A stretch of DNA of 64,000 nucleotides from Imperialibacter sp040222385 (lineage in GTDB: Bacteria; Bacteroidota; Bacteroidia; Cytophagales; Cyclobacteriaceae): contig NZ_JAVKDF010000021.1 of the NCBI RefSeq assembly GCF_040222385.1, forward strand, positions 124,001 through 188,000. The letters run 5' to 3'. Position numbers and translations under genes: made by a program. Positions 17,353 through 26,791 of this stretch are shown in pieces. How positions within the stretch are numbered: position 1 is the first letter of the stretch; each line of letters begins with the position of its first letter. The notes below the pieces were generated by a model. It made no database searches. It was not told where the DNA came from and was given only the letters and a program-made list of their open reading frames with translations.

Positions 17353-19314
17353 TTAAACATCTACCTTAGCATACTTGGCATTCTTTTCAATGAATTCACG
17401 CCTTGGAGCCACTTCATCGCCCATAAGCATACTGAAAAGGTGATCGGCCTCCGCAGCCGACTCTATGGTCACCTGTTTCAAGCTCCTGAACTCAGGATTC
17501 ATCGTAGTAGACCATAGCTGCTCAGGGTTCATTTCACCGAGACCTTTGTAACGCTGCAAGCCAATAGAATCTTCTTTGCCATCACCTGCCATTTCCTTGG
17601 CTGTTCTTATCCTGTCGTCTTCCGACCAGGCATAACGCTCTTCCTTGCCCTTTTTCAAAAGGTACAAAGGCGGTAGTGCGATGTAGAGGTAGCCCTTTTC
17701 AATCAAGGCTCTCATGTAACGGAAGAAGAATGTCAGGATCAGCGTGCGTATATGACTTCCGTCAATGTCCGCATCCGTCATAATGATCACCTTGTGATAG
17801 CGAAGCTTCTCCATGTTGAGGCCTTTCTCATCGTCCTCAGTGCCAAAGCTCACGCCAAGCGCTGTGATCATATTTTTGATCTCCTCGTTGTCGTATATCC
17901 TATGCTCTTGTGCTTTTTCAACGTTTAGAATCTTACCTCTTAAAGGCAAAATGGCCTGAAATTTCCTGTCTCTGCCTTGCTTGGCCGAACCACCGGCAGA
18001 GTCACCTTCCACTAGATACAATTCACATGCTGCGGGATCTTTGTCCGAGCAGTCGGCCAGCTTGCCAGGAAGGCCTGTTCCTGACAAGACATTCTTGCGC
18101 TGCACCATTTCACGGGCCTTGCGAGCTGCGTGACGTGCCTGAGCAGCAAGAATCACCTTAGAAACGATCATTTTCGCTTCCTTCGGATGCTCTTCGAGGT
18201 AATATTGAAGCATCTCCGAAACAGTGGTATCAACAGCGCCCATTACGTCGGAGTTGCCAAGTTTAGTCTTGGTTTGTCCTTCAAACTGAGGCTCAGCCAC
18301 TTTCACCGAAATAACGGCCGTAAGTCCTTCTCTGAAGTCATCACCGGCAATTTCCATCTTCACCTTGTCAAGAAGCCCTGACTTGTCGGCATAAGCCTTC
18401 AATGTACGTGTCAGCGCCCTTCTGAAGCCGGCCACATGGGTACCTCCTTCAATGGTATTGATGTTGTTCACGTACGACACCACATTCTCAGAATAAGAGG
18501 TATTATAGTTCATTGCCACCTGAACAGGGATATCTCCCTTTTCTCCATCGATATAGATGGGTGCTGGAATGAGCTTCTCCCGGGTGGAATCAAGGTATTC
18601 AACAAATTCGGCAAGCCCTCCTTCCGAATGAAAATCGTCAGTGGTGGGAAGACCATTGTCGTCGAGGTTCCGCTTGTCTGTCAACGTGATGTGTATACCG
18701 GCGTTGAGGTAAGACAGCTCCCTCAATCGGCTAGCCACTGTTTCGTAGTTATATTCCAGCGATGTGAAAATACTTCCGTCAGGCTTGAAATGTATCGTTG
18801 TGCCACGGTGATCGGTTTCACCAATTTCGCTTACCTTGGTTTGGGGTATACCCTTAGCGAACTCCTGCTGATAAATCTTACCATTTCTATGAACAGTGGC
18901 AATCAATTGCGTCGATAACGCATTCACACAAGAAACACCCACTCCGTGGAGACCTCCCGATACCTTGTAAGTGTCTTTGTCAAACTTACCGCCGGCATGG
19001 AGTACAGTCATTACTACCTCCAGGGCAGACTTCTGCTCTTTCTCCATGATATCGGTGGGAATACCCCTACCGTTGTCTTCGACAAGAATGGAATTATCAG
19101 TTTCAATTGTTACCTTGATAAGGTCACAATAGCCTGCCAGCGCTTCGTCAATGGAGTTGTCTACTACTTCCCAAACCATGTGGTGAAGGCCTCTGATGCC
19201 CACGTCACCTATATACATGGCTGGCCTCTTTCTTACGGCCTCTAGTCCTTCAAGGACCTGGATATTTTGTGCTGAATAATTGTTGCTTTTGCTACTTCCT
19301 TTTTCGTCACTCAT
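17353..19314 (-). CDS. gyrB: DNA gyrase subunit B
   Basis: ATPase subunit of the type II topoisomerase that supercoils DNA, working with GyrA (not in the window). The 653 residues hold the GHKL ATPase (VVDNSIDEALAGYCD, GRGIPTDI, HAGGKFDKDTYKVSGGLHGV), the transducer, and the TOPRIM domain (EGDSAGGSAKQGRDRKFQAI, MTDADIDGSHIRTLIL). The QRYKGLGEMNPEQLW motif near the C-terminus completes it. Length fits GyrB without the insertion seen in Gram-negative enteric enzymes. It is divergent from the LRR gene and followed by a terminator. Confidence 0.96.
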   Translation of the reverse strand: MSDEKGSSKSNNYSAQNIQVLEGLEAVRKRPAMYIGDVGIRGLHHMVWEVVDNSIDEALAGYCDLIKVTIETDNSILVEDNGRGIPTDIMEKEQKSALEVVMTVLHAGGKFDKDTYKVSGGLHGVGVSCVNALSTQLIATVHRNGKIYQQEFAKGIPQTKVSEIGETDHRGTTIHFKPDGSIFTSLEYNYETVASRLRELSYLNAGIHITLTDKRNLDDNGLPTTDDFHSEGGLAEFVEYLDSTREKLIPAPIYIDGEKGDIPVQVAMNYNTSYSENVVSYVNNINTIEGGTHVAGFRRALTRTLKAYADKSGLLDKVKMEIAGDDFREGLTAVISVKVAEPQFEGQTKTKLGNSDVMGAVDTTVSEMLQYYLEEHPKEAKMIVSKVILAAQARHAARKAREMVQRKNVLSGTGLPGKLADCSDKDPAACELYLVEGDSAGGSAKQGRDRKFQAILPLRGKILNVEKAQEHRIYDNEEIKNMITALGVSFGTEDDEKGLNMEKLRYHKVIIMTDADIDGSHIRTLILTFFFRYMRALIEKGYLYIALPPLYLLKKGKEERYAWSEDDRIRTAKEMAGDGKEDSIGLQRYKGLGEMNPEQLWSTTMNPEFRSLKQVTIESAAEADHLFSMLMGDEVAPRREFIEKNAKYAKVDV

Positions 19315-19408
19315 CTTTCAGTTTTAAGCTCGTCAAAAATAGTATAATTATCACTCTTATACATGTTTAACAGTAGGAAATAATTAACTAAGTTCTTAGT
19401 TTTAAGGT

Positions 19409-20815
19409 ATGAAAAGCAAATATGCAGCGTTATCGTTTTTAATCATTATTTTCCCTGTTTTTTTGTTGGCTCAACAGTCATCTGAAGTAAAAAGGGGCAA
19501 CGAAATGAGGAGCAAGTTCTCCATTGAAATGGGGGAATTTAATTGGCGAAACGCTGTTGCTAACACTCGAAAAGACACCATTAAATTTCTCAACCTATCG
19601 CACTGTAGAACAGATAGTTTAGGCATCATCCTGAATAGCTATCCTCATATTACCAGTTTAAGTCTAAACAGCACGCTTTTTAATCCCGATGAGCTGGCTG
19701 GTACTAAGCTCGATTCTCTGAAAAGACTTGATTTGTCAGGCAATAGTCTGCGGGAAATACCGGCTTTTATTTTCCGGTTAAAGCAACTAGAGTCTCTTGA
19801 CCTGAGAAGCAACTATATCTCCAAGCTCCCTGGTAAATTGCGAAAGCTCAAACAACTGGAGGTAGTGGACCTCTCGCACAATCGGCTAGACAGCCTGGGA
19901 TTGACGGCAGGATGGAATTGGCGAATCAGTAAGATCTATTTGAATCAAAACAATCTTACTGAAGTGCCGAAGCAGATAAACAGGCTTCGGAGAATTGAAG
20001 AACTGGTAATGATGAACAATGAATTAACGAGGCTCCCATCGAGAACCGGCCGCATCAGAACACTTAGGGCCCTGAAGCTGGAGAACAACTGCATTCAGAC
20101 AGACGGACAGAACCTGCGCCCCCTCGGGCGCCTGCAGCTATTGAATTTGGACAACAACGACATCAACTACCTCACACCAAATCTGCTGGCACTGAAAGAA
20201 CTCAACAACCTGCAGTTCAACAATAATGCTATTCTTGATATTCCTGATTGGATCGACGGATTTGAAAATCTGGAAGCTTTTTCAATGTACAAAAACCGGA
20301 TCAGCCACTTGCCTGCAAGTTTCTACAACCTGAAAAAGCTCAAGGTGATCGACATTTATCACAATGAGCTTGAGGTGATTGATCCCGCTATCAACAATTT
20401 TAGTGAGTTGGAAATACTGTACACCTCTTACAACAAGCTCTATTCTGTCCCTGCCGAAATTGCAGACCTGGCTCATCTAAAAGCCCTGTACCTTCACCAC
20501 AACCGGCTTAGCTACCTGCCGGAAGAATTTGGGAAACTGAATAATCTGGAAATATTCCACGTCAACAACAATTATCTCAGTGCGTTTCCTTTGTTTGTTC
20601 TGACTCTGAACAAACTAAGAGAGCTAAAGGTATCTAACAACGACATCAGGGTTTTTCCCAGGGAGGTAACAAAACTCGATAAGCTCAAGGTTTTCTTTTT
20701 TAACAATGAGCTCATAAGGGATTTCACAGGTAAAGAAGCGGACACGGTGGAATTCCTAAAAAACTACATGACGGCCAATGACATCCTTATTGATTATAAA
20801 GCAATGGCCAACTAG
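19409..20815 (+). CDS. secreted leucine-rich-repeat protein
   Basis: A 468-residue protein with signal peptide (ALSFLIIIFPVFLLAQQ) and about 15 leucine-rich repeats from residue 60 to 440. The period is 23 residues (LxxLxxLxLxxNxLxxLPxx), for example LESLDLRSNYISKLPGKL and LKALYLHHNRLSYLPEEF. Repeats of this plant-like/SDS22-like type bind proteins. There is no kinase, ROC or C-terminal sorting domain, so it is probably a periplasmic or surface binder. It is monocistronic, divergent from gyrB. The partner is unknown. Confidence 0.88.
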   Translation: MKSKYAALSFLIIIFPVFLLAQQSSEVKRGNEMRSKFSIEMGEFNWRNAVANTRKDTIKFLNLSHCRTDSLGIILNSYPHITSLSLNSTLFNPDELAGTKLDSLKRLDLSGNSLREIPAFIFRLKQLESLDLRSNYISKLPGKLRKLKQLEVVDLSHNRLDSLGLTAGWNWRISKIYLNQNNLTEVPKQINRLRRIEELVMMNNELTRLPSRTGRIRTLRALKLENNCIQTDGQNLRPLGRLQLLNLDNNDINYLTPNLLALKELNNLQFNNNAILDIPDWIDGFENLEAFSMYKNRISHLPASFYNLKKLKVIDIYHNELEVIDPAINNFSELEILYTSYNKLYSVPAEIADLAHLKALYLHHNRLSYLPEEFGKLNNLEIFHVNNNYLSAFPLFVLTLNKLRELKVSNNDIRVFPREVTKLDKLKVFFFNNELIRDFTGKEADTVEFLKNYMTANDILIDYKAMAN

Positions 20816-20878
20816 ATGGTGCGCTTCAGCACTCGAACGGTAACCAGTAAAAAAGGATAGCTGAGTAACAGTCGGCGA

Positions 20879-21712
20879 TCAGTCAATCATTACGTCGAAT
20901 TGCTCGTCGTAGTCGCCAATGTCAAATTTCACTGAGTATTGACCTGGAGCGAGAGACGAAACATCAAAAAGGATTCCGTTCGATTCCTGCCTCATACTAA
21001 ATTCAACGGGAGCGCCATTGTGATCAAGCACCGTTGTTGCGTATGCCAGATCGTACAAAGCGTCTTCCAGCCTTATTTCGAATGCTTTTTGTTCTTTGGC
21101 TTCGTGAACGGCAGGTTTGTGGTCAGCAAAATCAAACGCTACTTTTCGCACGTCAAACATCTCCGTGACACCCTCGCTGCTTGTCTGCGATAGACGATAA
21201 TAAGTGGCAGCCGGCAGTGGGTTTTTATCCTCAAACTTGTATTGTGTTTCACTGGATTTTGTGCAAGCGGCCTTTACAATGCCTAAAACAGACCAGTTAA
21301 GAGCATCAGACGACTTCTCAATTGTGAAGTACTTGTTGTTGTTTTCGCTGGTTGTAACCCAGGAAAACTCCACCTGATCATTAGTGGCATTGGCTGTCCA
21401 GCCACGTAAGCTCAATTTGGAAGCCTCTGGAAATAAGGCATGTGCACCTTGGCTAACGTTATCACCCACAATGGCCTCTGTCTCATCGTCTGCAATTGGC
21501 CAATGATCCGGGCTAACTTCGAACATAATATCCAGCAATTCACCCTCAAAATCCAACCGCCAGTTGTCTTGAGACCCGCCATGATTGATGGCCTCCAGAT
21601 TGAGAACCTCAGTCTCGTTATTAACTATTTTCGTTCCATCAGTAGTGGCTTTTCCTTCGGCACTTAGAAGTGCTACAGATAAAAAGGCGAGAACAATTAG
21701 CGTTGACTTCAT
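20879..21712 (-). CDS. secreted protein with fibronectin-like module
   Basis: A 277-residue exported protein with signal peptide (STLIVLAFLSVALLSAEGKA). The middle, about residues 100-200, is an Fn3-like module typical of type IX secreted proteins: SWVTTSENNNKYFTIEKSSD and LPAATYYRLSQTSSEG. The same module occurs in the neighbour at 22021-24405, so the two share ancestry there. The last 60 residues (SSLAPGQYSVKFDIGDYDEQ) resemble a shortened sorting domain but lack a clear YPNP motif. Function unknown; perhaps a surface accessory to its larger neighbour. Confidence 0.7.
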   Translation of the reverse strand: MKSTLIVLAFLSVALLSAEGKATTDGTKIVNNETEVLNLEAINHGGSQDNWRLDFEGELLDIMFEVSPDHWPIADDETEAIVGDNVSQGAHALFPEASKLSLRGWTANATNDQVEFSWVTTSENNNKYFTIEKSSDALNWSVLGIVKAACTKSSETQYKFEDKNPLPAATYYRLSQTSSEGVTEMFDVRKVAFDFADHKPAVHEAKEQKAFEIRLEDALYDLAYATTVLDHNGAPVEFSMRQESNGILFDVSSLAPGQYSVKFDIGDYDEQFDVMID

Positions 21713-22020
21713 GGCACTGTTATTTAGGTGAAATGAATGTAGGTATCAATAAGATGTGAAATGGAAAGTGTCGACTAACTCCCTGAAAAATTCGTTGAAC
21801 ATTATCATTTCGCAGACCAAATTTAAGAGGTCGTCCGCCATACCCGATGCGATCCAACGAGCGGCCTGCAACGGAAAGTGAGAGCAAACTTGCATACAGT
21901 TTAGACCTTCGATCGTCGGTAAGATACCTTTCTTCTAAACTTTCCCTTTTGACAATTACCATACAAGTAATGCTTTTATAAAAAAAGATAACTAACTGAT
22001 ATTCAGATATAACTACCCTA
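21713..22020. other. gene-poor spacer
   Basis: A 308-bp spacer between two minus-strand secreted-protein genes. It contains an 80-codon minus-strand open frame (21720-21962, MVIVKRESLEERYLTDD...) of no recognisable family. The frame ends 8 bp before the start of the downstream gene. I leave it uncalled because nothing else supports it. No clear terminator or repeat seen. Confidence 0.4.
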
Positions 22021-24405
22021 TCAATCGATAATTACTTTGATATTCTGGACATAGCTCCCGACGGCCACTTTCACAAAATAGTATCCCGTTGACAACGAGG
22101 TTGCATCCACAACCACTTCTCCCCACTCCTGGCTTACGTTGGCCTCAACCGCCCTTCCATTCACATCAAACATCTGTATGGCATAGTCGGCCTCCAGCAA
22201 TACGTCGGGTAGCTTGATTTTGAACAATCCGTTGCTTGGATTGGGGTATAGCAGCAAGTTCGTAGCAAAAAGGTCAAGCTTCACCGACACTATTTCGAAC
22301 ACTTCAGTAGTTCCATCATAGTCAGTTTGCGAAAGTCTGTAGTAGTTTGTCGAAGGCATTGGCTCTTCGTCCACCAGGTCGTAATACATTTTGCGGTCAG
22401 TAGTGCCTGCGCCTTCCACTATTTCAAAGATTTCCCAATTTTTGGCATCAGAAGACCTTTCGATGGTGAAGTAATGATTGTTCTTCTCAGCGGCAGTGGT
22501 CCACGTAAGTAAAACCTGATGGTCAACTTCCTTTCCGTTCCAGTTAAGCAGCTCAACCGGCAACACACCTGAAGAAGACTCCATAACACCATCAGCATCG
22601 GCCGTTGCACTCGAAGGAGTTGTACCTCCGGCAACGGCAGTTCCAGCACCTCCGTTGGTTCCATTGGCACCACCAGTACCCTGCGCATTGCTTGTAGAAA
22701 AATTGGTTGCCGGCACTGTTCCTGAGAAAATAATCACTCCTTTGCCGCCGCCACCGCCACCGCCGTGGGTATTACCGTCGTTGACAGAACTACCGTTTCC
22801 TCCTTTAGCTTCTGTGGTAACCGCACAGCTCAGGCTCCAGTTGTTTACCTGGAAGACGATCGATCCTCCGGCACCAGCACCAGCACCTCCGTCGTTTCCG
22901 GTAAGGCCTTTACTTGCCCCATTTGCCGTGATTGACAAGCCGCCACAGCCTCCATTGGTTTGAATGGTTGACGCCCTGATGATGATGATTCCTCCACCTG
23001 CTCCGCCCGTGAGCGACGCACCATTGTTTTGCTGACCACCGCCACCTCCGCCGCCAAGGAACACCCGTGAGGCATTGATGTAAGAGCTAAGGTCTAACCC
23101 TCCAAGGCCACCGGATGTGGGGGTGCACCCACCTGTAGAACCGTCCCAACCCGGGCCGCCGGCACCACCTGTGGTGTAGTTACCGCCACCACCACCGCCA
23201 GCATTGTGGAAGTTGCCACCGCCGCCGCCATTGGCCACTTTGCCTCTGGCAGCACGATAGTTAGTAGATGTTACTTTATAAATGCTCTCGCCCTTTCTGG
23301 CGTAGCTATTCGAGTTAGTAATATAAGTAGCTGCATCACAGCCTGTTCCGTCGCCTGTGGGGTTTGGAAGCCCACCAGTGAAACCCTGAGCATTCACAGA
23401 AATGTTATTGGCAAGCGTCAGAGTATTATTAACATCAATGGCGAAAACACCACCTACGTTTCCATCCCATGGAAGAGCGGTAAGGTTAGCAGTTGTGGTG
23501 TAGTTGGTATATTCGGGGAATGAGATGATCTGTACTGAAGAATTAGCACCTGTGTTGTAAGTGTTGGCTAGCGACGATGTCAGAGTGATTGAAGAAGGTG
23601 TTCCGGGAGTGCCGGTAACCAGCACATTATCGAACCCGCCGAAGTCGTTGGTGGCATTGTTCATTATGTACACAAATAGCTGCAAGGTTGAGCCTGACAC
23701 GCCAGAGGCTGTAGCGCTTACTGCGCCAAAATTACCAGACCTGTTCCCGTTTGTCAGGATTTGCTCAGCCGAGCCATTTACAGAATAATATGCTCTTACA
23801 TAATCACTTCCATTATCGTATCCAGCCTGAGCGAGAAGCATTGAAATGCTTACACTTGTGTATCTGGAAATATCCAACACTTCTGAACTCCACTTAACAG
23901 GGTTAGAGACGTTGTTTCCAACTATAAGTCTTGAGTAGCCTGCTCCAGAGCCGTCGTAAACATTGGCTGACCTTCCGCTACCAGCAGGAACACCACAAGG
24001 TGTCGCTCCACTGCAGCCCAAAGACCAGGCCGTTATGCCGTTGTCGGTTGTAGTGCCAAAAGCCTGATCCTCGAAGGTTTCTGACCATATCGTTTGCGAG
24101 GCACCAGCAGTTTCCGTGACACTTTGTATGGTAGCTTCTTCGTAAAGCCCGGCGCTACCTATTGTTGATATGTTTCCAAAGTTTGCATTGTTACCAGTAT
24201 TAGAGCCGATAACATTGTCCTGCATTTGCATAACAAGAACCTTCTCACCTGCTTCGAAAGTGGCGAAAGTCTCATTTACGTTTGATAGTGAAAGGTTGGC
24301 ACCAGAAACGTTGGTGACTTTAGCATAGGCATTGATTACTGACTGACCCTGTGCTGCTGTAGATACTCCTGATAAAATGGCAAAATAAACTAATACATTC
24401 TTCAT
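22021..24405 (-). CDS. glycine-rich secreted protein with type IX sorting domain
   Basis: A 794-residue surface or secreted protein. A signal peptide (LVYFAILSGVSTAAQGQ) is followed by a beta-sandwich-like region with WSETFEDQAFGTTTDNG. A glycine-rich segment spans about residues 390-600, with runs such as GGGGGNFHNAGGGGGGNYTT. The Fn3-like module LLTWTTAAEKNNHYFTIERS comes next. It ends with a Por/type A sorting domain, LLLYPNPSNGLFKI to YYFVKVAVGSYVQNIKVIID, that directs export by the type IX system. The Gly-rich part is probably a structural or adhesive repeat. No enzyme motif seen. It shares the Fn3 module with the next gene downstream. Confidence 0.88.
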   Translation of the reverse strand: MKNVLVYFAILSGVSTAAQGQSVINAYAKVTNVSGANLSLSNVNETFATFEAGEKVLVMQMQDNVIGSNTGNNANFGNISTIGSAGLYEEATIQSVTETAGASQTIWSETFEDQAFGTTTDNGITAWSLGCSGATPCGVPAGSGRSANVYDGSGAGYSRLIVGNNVSNPVKWSSEVLDISRYTSVSISMLLAQAGYDNGSDYVRAYYSVNGSAEQILTNGNRSGNFGAVSATASGVSGSTLQLFVYIMNNATNDFGGFDNVLVTGTPGTPSSITLTSSLANTYNTGANSSVQIISFPEYTNYTTTANLTALPWDGNVGGVFAIDVNNTLTLANNISVNAQGFTGGLPNPTGDGTGCDAATYITNSNSYARKGESIYKVTSTNYRAARGKVANGGGGGNFHNAGGGGGGNYTTGGAGGPGWDGSTGGCTPTSGGLGGLDLSSYINASRVFLGGGGGGGQQNNGASLTGGAGGGIIIIRASTIQTNGGCGGLSITANGASKGLTGNDGGAGAGAGGSIVFQVNNWSLSCAVTTEAKGGNGSSVNDGNTHGGGGGGGKGVIIFSGTVPATNFSTSNAQGTGGANGTNGGAGTAVAGGTTPSSATADADGVMESSSGVLPVELLNWNGKEVDHQVLLTWTTAAEKNNHYFTIERSSDAKNWEIFEIVEGAGTTDRKMYYDLVDEEPMPSTNYYRLSQTDYDGTTEVFEIVSVKLDLFATNLLLYPNPSNGLFKIKLPDVLLEADYAIQMFDVNGRAVEANVSQEWGEVVVDATSLSTGYYFVKVAVGSYVQNIKVIID

Positions 24406-24555
24406 AGCCTTACTCTTAGAAATTCTTAAATCTTCCTAAAAGTACGGCAGCGAATTATGCAGGTGTTGAAGACTCGACTAAGCCCGAGGCGGTTTCGCCC
24501 AACTATGCGTATCCTTAGATGAACCGAAATCCCGGAAATCCGAAATCAGCCTTTT

Positions 24556-24924
24556 TCAGTATTGATTGGTGGAAAGCATAACGAGTGTACATCCTTCAAC
24601 TACCTCTACTCCTTCACTACGAAGCAGCTCCTCAAGCTCAGGGTTCTCACTGCCTGGGTTGAACACTACTCTCTTTGGGTGCAGTTGGGTAATATAGTCG
24701 TAAAGGCTCTTCTGATGCTGAGGGCCGACGTACATTGTAATTGTGTCTACCTCATCTACCATTGGCGAGGATGTTACGTCTAAAATTTTATGGCCAAAGA
24801 CCTCTCCCTTTTTGATGCCTACGGGAACAATTTCGTGGCCTGCCTTCAAAAGTCTGTTAGCTGCGATATAGGCATACCGCTCAGGATTGGTGGTAGCGCC
24901 TAGTATTACTGTCTTTTTACTCAT
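24556..24924 (-). CDS. CoA-binding domain protein
   Basis: A 122-residue Rossmann-fold protein of the short CoA-binding (YccU-like) family. TVILGATTNPERYAYIAANR is the nucleotide loop, VFGHKILDVTSSP and RVVFNPGSENPELEELLRSE follow the family pattern. It is the third gene of the operon tdo - MORN-repeat - CoA-binding; its ATG directly follows the stop of the MORN gene. Members probably sense or bind acyl-CoA. The link with tryptophan/glutaryl-CoA breakdown nearby is suggestive only. Confidence 0.85.
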   Translation of the reverse strand: MSKKTVILGATTNPERYAYIAANRLLKAGHEIVPVGIKKGEVFGHKILDVTSSPMVDEVDTITMYVGPQHQKSLYDYITQLHPKRVVFNPGSENPELEELLRSEGVEVVEGCTLVMLSTNQY

Positions 24925-26787
24925 TTAGTTAACAAAAAAACCGGGGCCATTTTTGGGGCCAACTAAGAACCCAATATTCACCCCAATAATTATTGGAAAT
25001 GAAATATTGCTCTGATTTAAATCAGAAAACACATTATTTCGTTCAGCCGTTTCCTGATAATTCTTTCTCAGGAGTCTATAGCCGATACCTGCTCCAATAT
25101 AGGCGTCCACGGTAAAACCGCTGCCCCCGGGGTCACTCAGCCACCGGTTGCCAATAAATAGTCCGTATTCAATTTTCTGCTCCTGTGTGCCTATTGTAAT
25201 GCGGCGGTTGTTCACTCCCGTCGAATCGATGATATGGGCCCGGTGGTCAATAGAGGTAAATGCCACCTCCTGGCCAAAGTAGAACATCCCAAACAGGTTA
25301 TCGCTATCGTAGAACTTTTGGCGCAGCTTAATTCTGCTTCCTTGCAGAAAGAGCTTATTGTCCCGCACCGAGGAGAATCCTTTGAAAAATGGTTGCTTCA
25401 GATAAATAAACTGAAATTCGTAGCCCAGCCGCTCCTGTGAATAGTGTTCGACGGACACTGGCAAGCCACCAAGCAGGGGTGCCAGTGGGTTTGTGGCAAA
25501 TATCCACCCTTTGTATTCGCCGACTCTTGGCGTAAAATACCGGGAGTTTCGGTTCTTAAATTTATACTCTGGCTTGTTATAAGGCACCCTGTCTGGCACC
25601 AGGTTTTCGGTTTCCGAAAGTCTAAACACCGGTTTGTCATCCTCGTAAATAGGTCGGTAAAGACCTGCCAGGCTGCCATCCTCATGGTAAAGCTTCCACT
25701 CGCCCACTCTATCACCATTTCGAACTTCTCCCTCCATTTTCAGGGTGCCATTTTCATAATAGCCCCGAAAAACACCTACACCGTCGGTGAAAAAGCATTC
25801 CCCCTCCAGTACCCCGCTTTCAAAATAATAGTACCACTGTCCAACTTTCACGTCATCCTTCAGGTCGCCTTTCACTTTAATTTTACCGCTTTCAAAGTAC
25901 TCTGTATATGTACCAAAGCCGTCCTGGTAAAGAACACTCCCCTTCGTCTGCCCATCTCTTTCAAACAGCTTCCACGAGCCATCTTTCTTGCCGTCTGCCA
26001 GATTGCCTTCGGCACTGACTGTGCCGTCCTCGTGGTAATACTTCCAGTTGCCTTCCTTCGTCCCGGCTTCAAACGCCCCCTCCGCTGAAACCTCACCATT
26101 GGTGTGGAAATACTTCCAACCTCCTATCCGTTCACCCTCCCTGAACATGCCTTCAGCCTGCTTGCTTCCGTCTTCAAAATAGTACACCCACTTGCCTTCG
26201 CTTTTACCACCTTTGTTCAAGCCCTGTGCCTTTAGCTGCCCCGACGGGTAAAACTCTTTATAGATACCCGTCCCGTTTTCATAGAACGCCTGAGCTTTCA
26301 GTGTTCCATCTTCGTAGAAGTAGTTCCAAATTCCCTGACGTTCTCCATTTTTGAACGCCCCCTCACTCTTTATGTCTCCATGCTCAAAGTAAAACGTCCA
26401 GTTGCCTCCCCGCACTTCGCCATAGAGGCTCCCCTGCATGCTCTTTTTGCCACTTTCGTAGAAGTACTCCCATTTCCCGAAGGGGATTCCATTTTCAAGG
26501 TATCCCTTCATTTTTATCCCACCGCTCTCATAATAGTACTCCCACAGCCCTGAGGCTGTGCCCCGGCTGTAGTTGCCCATCATTTGCTTGTTGCCAGTCA
26601 CGTAGTAGGATTCGTAAAGCCCTTGCAGCTCTCTGGGGTTGGCATAGGAAACGTGGTATTTTTCTTTCAGGTACTTTTTTTCCTGGTCATAGTAAACAGA
26701 CTTCTCCTCCTGCGCCGTCAACGACTGAACGACACATAAAAGGCCAAAGACCAGTAAAAACACCTGTTTGAAGAAAGTCGCTATCAT
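24925..26787 (-). CDS. MORN/YwqK-type repeat protein with outer-membrane-like C-terminal domain
   Basis: A 620-residue exported protein (signal peptide QVFLLVFGLLCVVQSLTAQ). Residues about 55-390 hold 14 repeats of roughly 20-23 residues of the pattern W-x-Y-Y-x-E-x-G-x-x-x-x-x-G, e.g. GLWEYYYESGGIKMKG and GNWKYYHEDGTVSAEG. These are the MORN-2/YwqK antitoxin-type repeats. The last ~200 residues (from SRYFTPRVGEYKGWIF) read as a beta-barrel-like domain ending in INIGFLVGPKNGPGFFVN. It is 4 bp after the tdo gene and abuts the CoA-binding gene. The role is unknown, perhaps an envelope protein that presents the repeats. Confidence 0.82.
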   Translation of the reverse strand: MIATFFKQVFLLVFGLLCVVQSLTAQEEKSVYYDQEKKYLKEKYHVSYANPRELQGLYESYYVTGNKQMMGNYSRGTASGLWEYYYESGGIKMKGYLENGIPFGKWEYFYESGKKSMQGSLYGEVRGGNWTFYFEHGDIKSEGAFKNGERQGIWNYFYEDGTLKAQAFYENGTGIYKEFYPSGQLKAQGLNKGGKSEGKWVYYFEDGSKQAEGMFREGERIGGWKYFHTNGEVSAEGAFEAGTKEGNWKYYHEDGTVSAEGNLADGKKDGSWKLFERDGQTKGSVLYQDGFGTYTEYFESGKIKVKGDLKDDVKVGQWYYYFESGVLEGECFFTDGVGVFRGYYENGTLKMEGEVRNGDRVGEWKLYHEDGSLAGLYRPIYEDDKPVFRLSETENLVPDRVPYNKPEYKFKNRNSRYFTPRVGEYKGWIFATNPLAPLLGGLPVSVEHYSQERLGYEFQFIYLKQPFFKGFSSVRDNKLFLQGSRIKLRQKFYDSDNLFGMFYFGQEVAFTSIDHRAHIIDSTGVNNRRITIGTQEQKIEYGLFIGNRWLSDPGGSGFTVDAYIGAGIGYRLLRKNYQETAERNNVFSDLNQSNISFPIIIGVNIGFLVGPKNGPGFFVN

Positions 26788-26791
26788 TTAG

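Noticed and set aside
21720..21962. 80-codon minus-strand frame in a spacer
   Set aside because: No family, signal or conserved motif; it may still be a real small gene but I cannot support it.
22655..22963. Proline-rich plus-strand frame
   Set aside because: It is the antisense of the glycine-rich segment of the secreted protein at 22021-24405; Gly codons read backwards give Pro codons.
25444..26088. 214-codon plus-strand frame opposite the MORN-repeat gene
   Set aside because: It is a mirror of the repeat-rich coding strand with no recognisable domain.
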